Source: Rhodobacteraceae bacterium HTCC2083 (lineage in GTDB: Bacteria > Pseudomonadota > Alphaproteobacteria > Rhodobacterales > Rhodobacteraceae). Taken from it: a stretch of DNA of 64,000 nucleotides. A program made the position numbers and the translations under genes. The notes below the pieces were generated by a model. That model was not told the DNA's origin, ran no database searches, and was given only the letters and a program-made list of their open reading frames with translations. Where the stretch lies: contig DS995276.1 in NCBI GenBank assembly GCA_000156115.1, forward strand, positions 1,191,523 to 1,255,522, read 5' to 3'. This document shows positions 25,459-34,698 of the stretch, piece after piece; the first letter of the stretch is position 1; every line of letters begins with the position of its first letter.

Positions 25459-28104
25459 ATGAGCACTGCCAAACCAAATGTGACGCCCATGATGGCGCAA
25501 TTCCTTGAGATCAAGGAGAGCTATCCCGACGCTTTGCTGTTCTATCGCATGGGTGATTTCTACGAATTGTTCTTTGATGATGCCGTTGCCGCCTCAGAAG
25601 CTTTGGACATTGCGCTGACAAAACGTGGTAAACACCAGGGCAGCGAAATTCCTATGTGCGGTGTGCCGCATCATGCCGCTGAAGGGTACTTACTGACGCT
25701 TATTCGCAAAGGTTTTCGCGTCGCTGTGTGCGAGCAAATGGAAAGCCCGGCTGAGGCAAAGAAGCGTGGTCATAAATCCGTAGTGCGCCGCGATGTTGTG
25801 CGCCTCGTCACGCCCGGCACTTTGACAGAAGAAAGCCTGCTTGATGCGCGTCGTCACAACTACCTTGCCGCCTATGCAGATGTGCGCGGCGACGGGGCCT
25901 TAGCGTGGGCCGATATGTCCACAGGCGCGTTTCATGTTATGCCGTTGAGCACCATGCGTCTGTCTCCAGAACTCGCGCGACTCGCCCCGAGTGAAGTTAT
26001 TCTTTCTGATACATGTGATACAGAAATCGTTAATTTAGTGTCTGAAATGGGTGCATCCGTCTCGCCGCTTTCACCAGGTGCCTTTGATAGCACGCAAGGC
26101 ACAAAACGTATCTGCGATGTGTTTCAAATCGCGTCTCTCGATGCGTTTGGCGAATTCTCACGCCCCGAAATTTCCGCGATGAGTGCTTTGATCGAATACC
26201 TCGAAATCACTCAAAAAGGTAAACTTCCCCTGCTTCGCCCACCGCAAAAGGAAAGCAGTGGCGGCACAATGCAAATCGACGCTGCGACGCGTCGCAATTT
26301 GGAACTTACGCAAAGCCTGTCAGGTGGTCGCAAAGATACACTTTTGTCTGTGATTGATCGCAGCGTGACCGCTGGCGGCGGGCGCCTTTTAGAGCGGCGC
26401 TTATCCAGTCCGTCTCGCGATCTCACGACGATCCAAGCACGACTTGATGCCGTAAGCTGGTTTTTCGAGCACTCACGCGCAACCGAAGAACTGCGCGGCA
26501 CATTGCGCAAAGTTCCTGACCTTGATCGTGCCTTGTCACGCATATCTCTCGAACGCGGCGGCCCGCGCGATATTGCCGCTATCAGAAATGGGTTAGAGCA
26601 GGCTGAAGCGATCCAAGCCAGTGATCTTCCGCATTCCGCGACCCTTATTCAACAAAGCATAGCGTCACTAGGTGGTCATGAAGACCTGATTAACCTTCTT
26701 AACGACGCCCTTGTTGCCGAACCCCCCTTGCTTGCCCGTGACGGTGGGTTTGTGGCATCCGGCTACGATAGTGAACTTGATGAAACGCGCGCGCTCCGCG
26801 ACGAGGGGCGTGGCGTTATTGCGTCTATGCAAAAGAATTACGCAGAGATCGCCGGCGTCGCATCGCTTAAGATCAAGCACAACAATGTTCTTGGCTACTT
26901 TATCGAAACTACCGCAACTCATGCAGAAAAAATGCTTGCGACGCCCTTGAATGAAACCTTCATTCACCGTCAAACGACTGCAAATCAGGTACGGTTTACG
27001 ACGGTCGAACTCTCTGAGATCGAGACCAAAATTTTGAACGCGGGTAATCGCTCGCTTGAGATTGAAAAACGCCACTACCAGACTCTAACAAAGGCAATAT
27101 TGGCTGGTGCGCCAGAAGTTTCCAATACCTCTCGTGCCCTCGCAGAGATTGACCTGAACGCCAGTCTTGCCGCGCTCGCAAGTGCTGAGAATTGGAATAA
27201 GCCCACCGTTGATACCGGTCGTTCTTTCGATATTAAGTCTGGTCGTCATCCAGTGGTTGAACAAGCATTACGCAATCAAGGCGGCGCACCGTTCATTGCT
27301 AACAATTGCGATCTGGCAGACGGGAATGATGGTGCCGCAATCTGGCTTCTCACGGGTCCGAACATGGCCGGTAAATCAACGTTTCTTAGACAAAACGCAC
27401 TGATCGCAGTGCTCGCCCAGATGGGCAGTTTTGTTCCGGCTGACAGCGCGTACATCGGTATTGTTAGTCAGTTATTCAGCCGCGTTGGTGCCTCTGATGA
27501 TCTCGCGCGTGGGCGCTCTACCTTTATGGTCGAAATGGTTGAAACCGCTGCGATCCTGAACCAAGCCGACGAAAATGCGCTAGTCATCCTCGATGAAATC
27601 GGTCGCGGCACCGCGACTTATGACGGTCTTTCCATCGCTTGGGCCACGCTTGAACATCTGCACAACGTGAACAAATCACGCGCGCTTTTCGCGACCCACT
27701 ATCACGAGCTAACAAACCTCACAGCCAAGCTTGAGGGTGCGGAAAACGCAACAGTCTCCGTACGAGAGTGGGAAGGCGACGTCATCTTCCTCCATGAGGT
27801 TATCAAAGGCGCCGCTGACAGAAGTTATGGTGTCCAAGTTGCTAAACTCGCGGGCCTCCCCGCTGCAGTGGTTGAACGCGCGCGTATCGTTTTGGATGCC
27901 TTGGAAAAAGGTGAACGCGAGGGCGGTGGTCAAAAAGCGGTCATCGACGACTTACCGCTCTTTTCTGCGGCCCCTCCGCCGCCACCAATCCAAACAAAAC
28001 AGTCGCCAGCAATAGATCTGCTCAACGACATTCACCCAGATGATCTAAGCCCGAAAGACGCGCTTAACCTCATCTACAAACTAAAAGATGCGTCGCAAAC
28101 CTAA
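25459..28104 (+). CDS. mutS: DNA mismatch repair protein MutS
   Basis: An 881-residue MutS. The mismatch-sensing Phe-X-Glu is in YRMGDFYELFFDDA (about residue 37). The ATPase domain has Walker A TGPNMAGKSTFLRQ, then the ILDEIGRGTATYDG Walker B and ATHYHELT. The C-terminus ends in a helix-turn-helix and clamp region (HPDDLSPKDALNLIYKL). It recognises mispairs during replication. It is divergent from maeB with a 128-base gap. Confidence 0.97.
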   Translation: MSTAKPNVTPMMAQFLEIKESYPDALLFYRMGDFYELFFDDAVAASEALDIALTKRGKHQGSEIPMCGVPHHAAEGYLLTLIRKGFRVAVCEQMESPAEAKKRGHKSVVRRDVVRLVTPGTLTEESLLDARRHNYLAAYADVRGDGALAWADMSTGAFHVMPLSTMRLSPELARLAPSEVILSDTCDTEIVNLVSEMGASVSPLSPGAFDSTQGTKRICDVFQIASLDAFGEFSRPEISAMSALIEYLEITQKGKLPLLRPPQKESSGGTMQIDAATRRNLELTQSLSGGRKDTLLSVIDRSVTAGGGRLLERRLSSPSRDLTTIQARLDAVSWFFEHSRATEELRGTLRKVPDLDRALSRISLERGGPRDIAAIRNGLEQAEAIQASDLPHSATLIQQSIASLGGHEDLINLLNDALVAEPPLLARDGGFVASGYDSELDETRALRDEGRGVIASMQKNYAEIAGVASLKIKHNNVLGYFIETTATHAEKMLATPLNETFIHRQTTANQVRFTTVELSEIETKILNAGNRSLEIEKRHYQTLTKAILAGAPEVSNTSRALAEIDLNASLAALASAENWNKPTVDTGRSFDIKSGRHPVVEQALRNQGGAPFIANNCDLADGNDGAAIWLLTGPNMAGKSTFLRQNALIAVLAQMGSFVPADSAYIGIVSQLFSRVGASDDLARGRSTFMVEMVETAAILNQADENALVILDEIGRGTATYDGLSIAWATLEHLHNVNKSRALFATHYHELTNLTAKLEGAENATVSVREWEGDVIFLHEVIKGAADRSYGVQVAKLAGLPAAVVERARIVLDALEKGEREGGGQKAVIDDLPLFSAAPPPPPIQTKQSPAIDLLNDIHPDDLSPKDALNLIYKLKDASQT

Positions 28105-28113
28105 TCGCGACGC
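28090..28113 (+). terminator. Hairpin at the mutS stop codon
   Basis: Perfect 7-base arms GCGTCGC and GCGACGC flank the mutS stop codon with a 10-base loop. Only a pyrimidine-rich, not T-rich, stretch follows, so termination is possible but weak. It lies between the convergent mutS and grpE genes. Confidence 0.35.
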
Positions 28114-28150
28114 CCCTCTTCATCTTGCTAAAAAACTCAAATCCGACCGT

Positions 28151-28720
28151 TTAACCAGACGTAGAGCTAACCCCAACTTGCGCAGGTCGTAGTAAACGAT
28201 CATGCAGCATAAACCCTTCCGCAGCGATCTGAATGATCTCGCCAGCTTTGGTTCCGGGCACAGGCGCTTCGAACATAGCTTGGTGCAATTTGGGATCGAA
28301 CTTGTCGCCAACTTCAGGCGAAACAGGCACGATGCCATGCTTTCCAAATACGTTAACCAACTCGCGCATCGTAAGCTCAACACCTTCAATTAACGCAGAA
28401 GACACCTCGCGTTGCTCATCAGTCGCCGCTTCCAATGCACGCTTCATGTTGTCGTAGACCGGCAACAAATCACGCGCCAGCTTAGAGCCGCCATAATTCT
28501 CCGCCTCACGACGATCACGATCAGAACGTTTTCGCGAATTTTCAGCATCAGCCAAAGCACGCATGAAGCGGTCTTTGAATTCATCACGCTCAGCCGTCAT
28601 AACAGCCAAAGCGTCTGCTTCCAGCTCCTCTGCAGTTGGCTCTGCTTCTTCTTGCTCATCGAACTCCGCCTCTAGCGCGTCCAAATCATCCAAGAATTCG
28701 TTTTCATCACGATCAGCCAT
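28151..28720 (-). CDS. grpE: Nucleotide exchange factor GrpE
   Basis: A 189-residue GrpE, the ADP/ATP exchange partner of DnaK. A long acidic, coiled N-terminus (DALEAEFDEQEEAEPTAEEL) is followed by the helix bundle RFMRALADAENSRKRSDRD and the beta domain (VEKHGIVPVSPEVGDKFDP-like, then GTKAGEIIQIAAEGFMLHDRLLRPAQV). It follows hrcA by 11 bases, the common heat-shock pairing. No dnaK or dnaJ gene is in the window. Confidence 0.95.
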   Translation of the reverse strand: MADRDENEFLDDLDALEAEFDEQEEAEPTAEELEADALAVMTAERDEFKDRFMRALADAENSRKRSDRDRREAENYGGSKLARDLLPVYDNMKRALEAATDEQREVSSALIEGVELTMRELVNVFGKHGIVPVSPEVGDKFDPKLHQAMFEAPVPGTKAGEIIQIAAEGFMLHDRLLRPAQVGVSSTSG

Positions 28721-28731
28721 TTTTCTACCCT

Positions 28732-29799
28732 CTAACTCCGGTCAGAAATCAGCTTCCCGACCAGTTGCGCCGTATAATCCACAATCGGCACGATCCGTCC
28801 ATAATTCAGACGAGTCGGGCCAATCACACCAACAGCACCAATAATTTTTCGCTCAGCGTTCATATAAGGAGAAACAACCAAAGAGGAACCCGAAAGTGAG
28901 AAAAGTTTGTTCTCAGAACCAATAAAAATGCGCACACCATCGCCGTCTTGTGTCAACTCTAGAAAATCAGCGATATCGCGCTTGCGCTCAAGGTCATCAA
29001 AGAGCGTTCTGATGCGTTCCAGTTCGTCCTCTTCCGCCTCCCCCGCAAGCAGATTCGAACGTCCACGCACGATCAAACGCTCATGATGTTCACCCTCATT
29101 TTCCCAAACGGCTAAGCCACTACCGATCATATCGCGCGCAAGCACATCGATTTCCTGCCGTCGCGCTGCGATCTCGTGTTTGATGACTGTTTGAAGCTCG
29201 GAAAGCGTGCGCCCCTCCATCAGAGCATTCAGGAAATTGGCCGCTTCCCGCATGGAACTGGGCGTTTGACCTGGTGGAGGTGTGAACAATCGGTTCTCCA
29301 CATGGCCATCGCCAAACACAAGCACCACCAAAGCGCGATCCGTTGCCAAGGACACAAACTCAATATGCTTGATAGGCGCTTCATGTTTCGGGGTCAGTAC
29401 CAATGACGCACCTTGCGTCACACCGGACAACGCGGACCCAACACGATCCAGCAAATCACCCACATCAGAGCCATTTCCAACCGTCGAATTAATCTTCGCG
29501 CGGTCATCATTGTTCAGATCATCCACCTCAAGCAGACCATCGACAAACATGCGCAAACCTTTTTGTGTCGGCACGCGCCCCGCGCTAATATGTGGACTTC
29601 CCAACAGACCTAAAAGTTCCAGATCCTGCATAACATTGCGGATCGTCGCAGCGCTTACCTTTTCAGACAACGAGCGTGTCAAAGTACGTGAACCGACAGG
29701 TTCACCATTCGCGAGATATCCTTCGACGATCTGACGAAATACCTCGCGTGAGCGATCGTTCATTTCCGACAAAAGTTGTGGGCTGTCTTGCATGTTCAT
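28732..29799 (-). CDS. hrcA: Heat-inducible transcription repressor HrcA
   Basis: About 355 residues. An N-terminal winged helix (VGSRTLTRSLSEKVSAATIRNVMQDLELLG) is followed by the long HrcA effector domain. HrcA represses groESL-type genes by binding CIRCE inverted repeats. I see no CIRCE copy next to this gene. Four in-frame start codons lie between 29811 and 29793 and no strong ribosome-binding site decides; I use the ATG at 29799. It is cotranscribed with grpE and divergent from rph. Confidence 0.93.
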   Translation of the reverse strand: MNMQDSPQLLSEMNDRSREVFRQIVEGYLANGEPVGSRTLTRSLSEKVSAATIRNVMQDLELLGLLGSPHISAGRVPTQKGLRMFVDGLLEVDDLNNDDRAKINSTVGNGSDVGDLLDRVGSALSGVTQGASLVLTPKHEAPIKHIEFVSLATDRALVVLVFGDGHVENRLFTPPPGQTPSSMREAANFLNALMEGRTLSELQTVIKHEIAARRQEIDVLARDMIGSGLAVWENEGEHHERLIVRGRSNLLAGEAEEDELERIRTLFDDLERKRDIADFLELTQDGDGVRIFIGSENKLFSLSGSSLVVSPYMNAERKIIGAVGVIGPTRLNYGRIVPIVDYTAQLVGKLISDRS

Positions 29800-29907
29800 C
29801 ACCATTAACAACGACCCATTAAGTACGCCCTAAGTCTCAAAGGTCAATCGGGGTTGCGCATTGCGTTGAGAGCCCTGTATTCCATAGCCAAATCGAAAGG
29901 ATATCTC

Positions 29908-30621
29908 ATGCGACCTTCAGGACGTGACCTAAACCAAATGCGCGACGTTTCTATCGAAACCAACGTGACCAAACATGCCGAAGGCTCTTGCATGATCAAA
30001 ATGGGCGACACGCATGTACTCTGCACCGCCACGCTTGAAAATCGCGTGCCGCCTTTCATCAAAGGCTCCGGTCTTGGGTGGGTCACTGCAGAATATGGTA
30101 TGCTTCCACGTTCCACGACATCGCGTATGCGTCGTGAGGCAACAGCAGGCAAGCAAGGCGGCCGAACCGTCGAAATTCAGAGACTAATAGGGCGTTCTTT
30201 ACGTGCTGGCGTGGATCGTGTCGCTTTGGGTGAACGTCAAATCACCGTCGATTGCGATGTGATCCAAGCTGATGGTGGCACGCGCTGCGCTTCCATCACG
30301 GGCGGTTGGGTCGCTTTGAAATTGGCTGTGAACAAGCTGATCAAGGCGGGCGAGATCACCTCTGATCCGTTGATTAGCCCCGTTGCGGCGATATCTTGCG
30401 GCATCTACGCAGGTCAGCCTGTACTTGATCTCGATTATCCAGAAGATTCCGAGGCTGGCGTAGATGGTAACTTCATCATGCTCGCCAACGGTCAAATGAT
30501 CGAAACGCAGATGAGTGCTGAGGGCAGCACATATTCTCGCGATCAAATGAACCAGCTGATTGATCTGGCGGAAAAGGGCGTTTCTGAACTGGCCGCAATG
30601 CAATTGGCCGCTACCGCATGA
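29908..30621 (+). CDS. rph: Ribonuclease PH
   Basis: A 237-residue phosphorolytic 3'-5' exoribonuclease that trims tRNA precursors. The start [17 protein letters not shown], the phosphate site [15 protein letters not shown], and [13 protein letters not shown] and [12 protein letters not shown] are typical. AAAGG seven bases before the ATG at 29908 supports this start over one 18 codons upstream. Its stop overlaps the rdgB start by 4 bases. Confidence 0.96.
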   Translation: MRPSGRDLNQMRDVSIETNVTKHAEGSCMIKMGDTHVLCTATLENRVPPFIKGSGLGWVTAEYGMLPRSTTSRMRREATAGKQGGRTVEIQRLIGRSLRAGVDRVALGERQITVDCDVIQADGGTRCASITGGWVALKLAVNKLIKAGEITSDPLISPVAAISCGIYAGQPVLDLDYPEDSEAGVDGNFIMLANGQMIETQMSAEGSTYSRDQMNQLIDLAEKGVSELAAMQLAATA

Positions 30622-31232
30622 GCCGAAAATTCTCAGACGACATACTTTTGATCGCGACCCACAATGCTGGGAAGCTGGAAGAAATGCGCGAATTGCTTGC
30701 CCCGTTCGGGGTCAGCGTCGTCGGCGCGACTGAGAAGAACTTAGCGGAGCCTGAGGAAACCGAAGATAATTTCATCGGCAACGCGCGTATCAAAGCGCAT
30801 GCCGCTGTTAAGGCAACAGGCCTGCCCGCCCTTTCCGACGATAGCGGGATCGAAGTCGAAGCACTGAACAATGAACCCGGTGTTTACACCGCTGATTGGG
30901 CTGAAACGCCCAATGGTCGAGACTTTGTGATGGCTATGACTAAAACCAACGACAAACTCGAGGCGGTTAACGCCCCACACCCGCGTCGGGCGCGTTTCTG
31001 CTCAACGTTGGTGCTCGCATGGCCAGACGGCCATGATGAGGTGTTTGAGGGAAAGGCTAACGGCTCTCTCGTATGGCCTATGCGTGGTCAGATTGGTCAC
31101 GGCTATGACCCCATGTTCATGCCTGACGGATATGACATCACCTTTGGGGAGATGGCATTTGAGAAGAAGAATGAAATCAGCCATCGCGCCGACGCATTCG
31201 CAAAACTGGTAAAGGGTTGCTTTGAACGCTGA
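30618..31232 (+). CDS. rdgB: Non-canonical purine NTP pyrophosphatase RdgB/HAM1
   Basis: A 204-residue house-cleaning enzyme that hydrolyses dITP, ITP and XTP. The family start [15 protein letters not shown], the core [14 protein letters not shown] and the tail [17 protein letters not shown]...ISHRADAF are intact. It overlaps rph by 4 bases upstream and hemW by 11 bases downstream, forming a rph-rdgB-hemW unit. Confidence 0.96.
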   Translation: MSRKFSDDILLIATHNAGKLEEMRELLAPFGVSVVGATEKNLAEPEETEDNFIGNARIKAHAAVKATGLPALSDDSGIEVEALNNEPGVYTADWAETPNGRDFVMAMTKTNDKLEAVNAPHPRRARFCSTLVLAWPDGHDEVFEGKANGSLVWPMRGQIGHGYDPMFMPDGYDITFGEMAFEKKNEISHRADAFAKLVKGCFER

Positions 31233-32376
31233 TTGGCAAAATGGGGGCTTTGGCATTTATGTGCACTGGCCTTTTTGCGAGGCGAAATGTCCCTACTGCG
31301 ATTTCAACTCGCATGTTTCACGTGAAATAGACGAAGCACGCTGGCTCAACGCTTATCTCTGCGAATTAGATCGCGCCGCTGTTGAGTTGTCGGGTCGCGT
31401 AGTGAATGCTGTTTTCTTTGGCGGCGGCACGCCCAGCCTCATGCATCCCGACACGGTCGCCGCAATCATCGAACGCATCCGCAAACATTGGCCGGTGCCT
31501 AACGACCCAGAAATAACACTTGAGGCAAATCCAGGTTCTGTCGAAGCTGGCCGATTTCGCGGCTATGCAGATGGCGGCGTCACGCGGATCTCAATGGGAG
31601 TGCAAGCTCTCAATGATCGCGACCTGAAACGTCTTGGTCGCATTCATACAGTTGATGAAGCAAAGAAAGCCTTCAATATTGCGCGTTCAACTTTTGAGCG
31701 GGTTTCTTTCGATCTTATCTACGCAAGGCAGGATCAAACGCTGGAGAACTGGAAGAAAGAGCTAAATGAAGCCCTTTGTTTGGCAATCGATCATCTATCC
31801 CTTTATCAGCTAACTATCGAGAAAGGCACAGCTTTTTCGGCTCGTTATGAAAAAGGCGGTCTCACAGGGCTTCCTGTGGAGGATCTCGCTGCAGATATGT
31901 ACGACGCCACCAACGAGCTCTGCGAGAGAGCCGGTCTTTTTGGTTACGAAGTCTCCAATTATGCCAAGCCCGGCGCCGAGTCGCGGCACAATATGATCTA
32001 TTGGCGCTATGGCGACTACCTTGGCATTGGCCCCGGTGCGCACGGTCGTCTAACCGTAGATGGCACAAAATACGCGACTGAACATTTCAGGATGCCAAGT
32101 GCGTGGCTCGAAAACAGCGAACGCGGTAAGGGCGAAAAAATTCGTGACGGCCTAAGCAACACAGATCAGGCTAACGAATACCTGATCATGGGCCTTCGCA
32201 TCACCGAAGGTATTGATAGAGCCCGACTAGAGAATCTGGCTGGCGTGCCTGTCGATCAAAGCTCCCTCGATCATTTGAATGACCTAAACCTAATTACGCA
32301 GGACGGCGCCAATTTGCGTACCACTCCGCAAGGGCGCTTGCTTTTGAATTCTGTAATCGGCGAATTGGTCTTCTAG
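31222..32376 (+). CDS. hemW: HemW, radical SAM haem chaperone (coproporphyrinogen oxidase-like)
   Basis: A 384-residue radical SAM protein. The cluster motif is Cys19-X3-Cys23-X2-Cys26 (CEAKCPYC), preceded by GIYVHWPF and followed by FFGGGTPS. HemW proteins carry and transfer haem and lack the extra Cys of true HemN (CPYCDF rather than CxxCGC), so it is probably not the oxygen-independent oxidase. The start is a TTG inside rdgB, with AAAGGG upstream. A near-perfect parS sequence lies in codons 31-36. It overlaps the convergent parB by 4 bases. Confidence 0.92.
   Translation: MNADWQNGGFGIYVHWPFCEAKCPYCDFNSHVSREIDEARWLNAYLCELDRAAVELSGRVVNAVFFGGGTPSLMHPDTVAAIIERIRKHWPVPNDPEITLEANPGSVEAGRFRGYADGGVTRISMGVQALNDRDLKRLGRIHTVDEAKKAFNIARSTFERVSFDLIYARQDQTLENWKKELNEALCLAIDHLSLYQLTIEKGTAFSARYEKGGLTGLPVEDLAADMYDATNELCERAGLFGYEVSNYAKPGAESRHNMIYWRYGDYLGIGPGAHGRLTVDGTKYATEHFRMPSAWLENSERGKGEKIRDGLSNTDQANEYLIMGLRITEGIDRARLENLAGVPVDQSSLDHLNDLNLITQDGANLRTTPQGRLLLNSVIGELVF
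31314..31329. promoter_or_regulatory. parS-like site inside hemW
   Basis: TGTTTCACGTGAAATA differs by one base (C to T at position 15) from the 16-base parS palindrome found twice nearby. It encodes part of HVSREI in HemW. Likely a third, perhaps weaker, ParB-binding site about 1 kb from parB. Confidence 0.65.
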
Positions 32377-33269
32377 CTGATGCTAAGAATTCGGCAAATC
32401 TCGTCAAGCTGATCCAAGGACGCATACTTGATGCTCACCTGACCGGACTCTCCACCTGCCTTGTGATCAACCGAAACTGTTAATCCCAAAGCAGCAGAGA
32501 GATCACTTTCGAGCGCCTTAGTGTCTGCATCCTTCTCTTTCATACTACTTTTTCCGCGCGATGAAGGCGAAGAGTTGCCGCCATCTTTCTTCTTTGCCAA
32601 AGCCTCTGTCGCGCGAACTGACAGCCCCTGCTGCACGACTTGCTTTGCCAGTGCTGATGGATCGTCAGAAGTAATCAGCGCACGCGCATGTCCTGCTGAT
32701 AGTTTTCCACCCACCAACATATCCTGGACATCACTCGGCAACTGCAACAAACGCATCAAATTCGCGATGTGACTGCGGCTTTTGCCAAGTTCTTCAGCAA
32801 GCTTTTCCTGCGTATGGCCAAACTTATCCATCAACTGACGATAGCCCGCTGCCTCTTCAACAGGATTAAGGTCTGCACGTTGAATATTTTCAATGATTGC
32901 GACTTCAAGAACTTCGGCATCCGTGAAATCACGTACAAGAACAGGAATTTCATGAAGTTGCGCCATCTGCGCCGCACGCCAGCGACGTTCGCCAGCTACA
33001 ATTTCGTATTCATCTTTCTCATTAGCTCGTTTGCGCACAATCAAAGGCTGGATAATGCCTTTCGCTTTTATAGACGCTGACAGGTCTTGCAGATGCTCGT
33101 CAGTAAAGCTTCTACGCGGTTGGTCAGGGTTTGGAAAAACCCTCTCGATCGGAACGACCAAATCGGGGCGCGCGGGCGTTGTTACTGTGTTTGTTGGTTC
33201 AGGACCTACATCAGCCATCAAAGCGGACAATCCACGTCCCAAACCGCGGTTCTTTTTGCTATCTACCAT
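32373..33269 (-). CDS. parB: Chromosome partitioning protein ParB
   Basis: A 298-residue ParB/Spo0J. The N-terminal CTP-binding ParB/Srx region has the family motif IQPLIVRK and the arginine patch GERRWRAAQ; the central helix-turn-helix (EKLAEELGKSRSHIANLMRLLQLP) reads parS; the C-terminus dimerises. The start NRGLGRGLSALM is the ParA-contact peptide. It follows parA by 12 bases. It loads on parS and spreads to build the partition complex near the origin. Confidence 0.97.
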   Translation of the reverse strand: MVDSKKNRGLGRGLSALMADVGPEPTNTVTTPARPDLVVPIERVFPNPDQPRRSFTDEHLQDLSASIKAKGIIQPLIVRKRANEKDEYEIVAGERRWRAAQMAQLHEIPVLVRDFTDAEVLEVAIIENIQRADLNPVEEAAGYRQLMDKFGHTQEKLAEELGKSRSHIANLMRLLQLPSDVQDMLVGGKLSAGHARALITSDDPSALAKQVVQQGLSVRATEALAKKKDGGNSSPSSRGKSSMKEKDADTKALESDLSAALGLTVSVDHKAGGESGQVSIKYASLDQLDEICRILSIS

Positions 33270-33281
33270 GATTTTATCCTT

Positions 33282-34091
33282 TTAAAGCTGGAGGTTAGCG
33301 TTCTTCTCGATAACTTCTCGAGCCAATTCATTATACGCCTGCGCACCTTTTGAAGCAGGATCATAATCCAACACGGGCAACGCAAAAGACGGTGCTTCGC
33401 TAACACGAACGTTGCGCGGGATCTTCGTCTTAAAGACCATCTCACCTAAGTTCTCACGAGCATCGTTCTCCACCTGCTGTGATAGATTATTCCTCGCGTC
33501 AAACATTGTAAGAACCACACCTTCGATCCGTAGATCAGGGTTTGCCGTTTGACGAACCTCGCGCACCGTCAGCATCAGTTGGGATAACCCTTCCAACGCG
33601 AAAAATTCACTTTGTAGTGGCACAAGAACGGAATGCGACGCCACCATAGCGTTCACAGTAAGCAAATTTAGAGAAGGCGGGCAATCAATCAGGATAAAGT
33701 CGAAGTCGTAATCGTCCATCAGGGGTTGGCGTAACGCGTCATGTAACAGAAAACTCCTCTTTTCGTTCGCCATCAGCTCGATATCCGCAGAACTGAGATC
33801 AATTGTGGCCGGAACGATCATCAAACCATCCGTTTTGGTTTTCTGGATCACCTCTTCAAGCGTAACATCATCTAGCAAAAGCTCATAAGTCGTTAATTCG
33901 CGGGAACGCGCATCGATGCCTAAGCCTGTCGACGCATTTCCTTGCGGATCTAAATCAATGATCAGCACACGAAGCCCTTCGGCCACCAATGACGCCGCCA
34001 GGTTAATCGTCGTCGTCGTCTTACCAACACCACCTTTTTGGTTAACGACAGCAACAATTTTCGTGTTTGTTGTACGTGTGGGATCAGACAT
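33282..34091 (-). CDS. parA: Chromosome partitioning ATPase ParA/Soj
   Basis: A 269-residue ParA with deviant Walker A KGGVGKTTT (near residue 20), DLDPQGNAS and the Walker B-like FILIDCPPSLNLLT. It binds DNA as an ATP dimer and pulls ParB-parS complexes. I choose the ATG at 34091 (MSDPTRTTNTK); four extra upstream codons are open but overlap rsmG further. The start overlaps the rsmG stop, so rsmG-parA-parB is probably one operon. Confidence 0.97.
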   Translation of the reverse strand: MSDPTRTTNTKIVAVVNQKGGVGKTTTTINLAASLVAEGLRVLIIDLDPQGNASTGLGIDARSRELTTYELLLDDVTLEEVIQKTKTDGLMIVPATIDLSSADIELMANEKRSFLLHDALRQPLMDDYDFDFILIDCPPSLNLLTVNAMVASHSVLVPLQSEFFALEGLSQLMLTVREVRQTANPDLRIEGVVLTMFDARNNLSQQVENDARENLGEMVFKTKIPRNVRVSEAPSFALPVLDYDPASKGAQAYNELAREVIEKNANLQL

Positions 34092-34698
34092 GAATAATCT
34101 CATTCACTTTCAAAATAACGGCTTCGGCGTTAGTTTCACTATTAAAGGCTTCGTATTTAAAATGCCATGAGTCGCGCGCCATATTAACTTCTTTTTCCCA
34201 ACGTTGGCCTTTTGGGAAAAGACAATGTCCGGTCTTAGCTAGGTGAAGCTTCGCATATTGAAGCAACATAGGCAGATCAGAAAGAGCGCGCGCAGATAAG
34301 ATATCAGCATTTTGCGGATCAACCCCTTCAATCCTTTGGGCAATGACAGTGATTTTAGCCCCGGTTTCGCGCGCGACGGTGCGAAGGAACGCGCATTTTC
34401 TTTGATCACTTTCGACCAAAGTAAACTGTGTTTGGGGCGCAAGTTCTTTCGAGATTATTGCAAGAACCAGGCCTGGGAAGCCTCCTCCTGATCCGAGATC
34501 GACCCATTTCAGTGTTTTCGGGTCAGCTAGCTTGAACATCTGTGCCGAGTCAACAATGTGGCGAGTCCAGATATCATCCAAGGTACTACGAGACACTAAG
34601 TTTATCTTAGGATTCCACTTTTTCAGAAGCTCTACGTACATCGAAAGTCGCTCAAATGTTTCACGTGAAACATTTAGGTTACCAATCCGCTGCTCCAT
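34084..34698 (-). CDS. rsmG: 16S rRNA (guanine527-N7)-methyltransferase RsmG
   Basis: A 204-residue SAM-dependent methyltransferase (GidB). The SAM motif is WVDLGSGGGFPGLVLAI. The N-terminal NVSRETFERL codons contain a perfect parS site. It methylates G527 of 16S rRNA, the site linked to streptomycin response. It directly abuts mnmG upstream (stop 34699, start 34698) and overlaps parA. Confidence 0.95.
   Translation of the reverse strand: MEQRIGNLNVSRETFERLSMYVELLKKWNPKINLVSRSTLDDIWTRHIVDSAQMFKLADPKTLKWVDLGSGGGFPGLVLAIISKELAPQTQFTLVESDQRKCAFLRTVARETGAKITVIAQRIEGVDPQNADILSARALSDLPMLLQYAKLHLAKTGHCLFPKGQRWEKEVNMARDSWHFKYEAFNSETNAEAVILKVNEIIHV
34657..34672. promoter_or_regulatory. parS: parS site inside the start of rsmG
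   Basis: The perfect 16-base palindrome TGTTTCACGTGAAACA, the standard bacterial parS sequence bound by ParB. It encodes VSRET of RsmG. About 5 kb from the putative origin. Confidence 0.93.

Noticed and set aside
29800-29907. Possible CIRCE element between hrcA and rph
   Set aside because: I looked for TTAGCACTC/GAGTGCTAA-type arms and found none.
31222-32376. Oxygen-independent coproporphyrinogen III oxidase HemN
   Set aside because: The cluster motif CEAKCPYCDF lacks the extra Cys of HemN, and length fits HemW.
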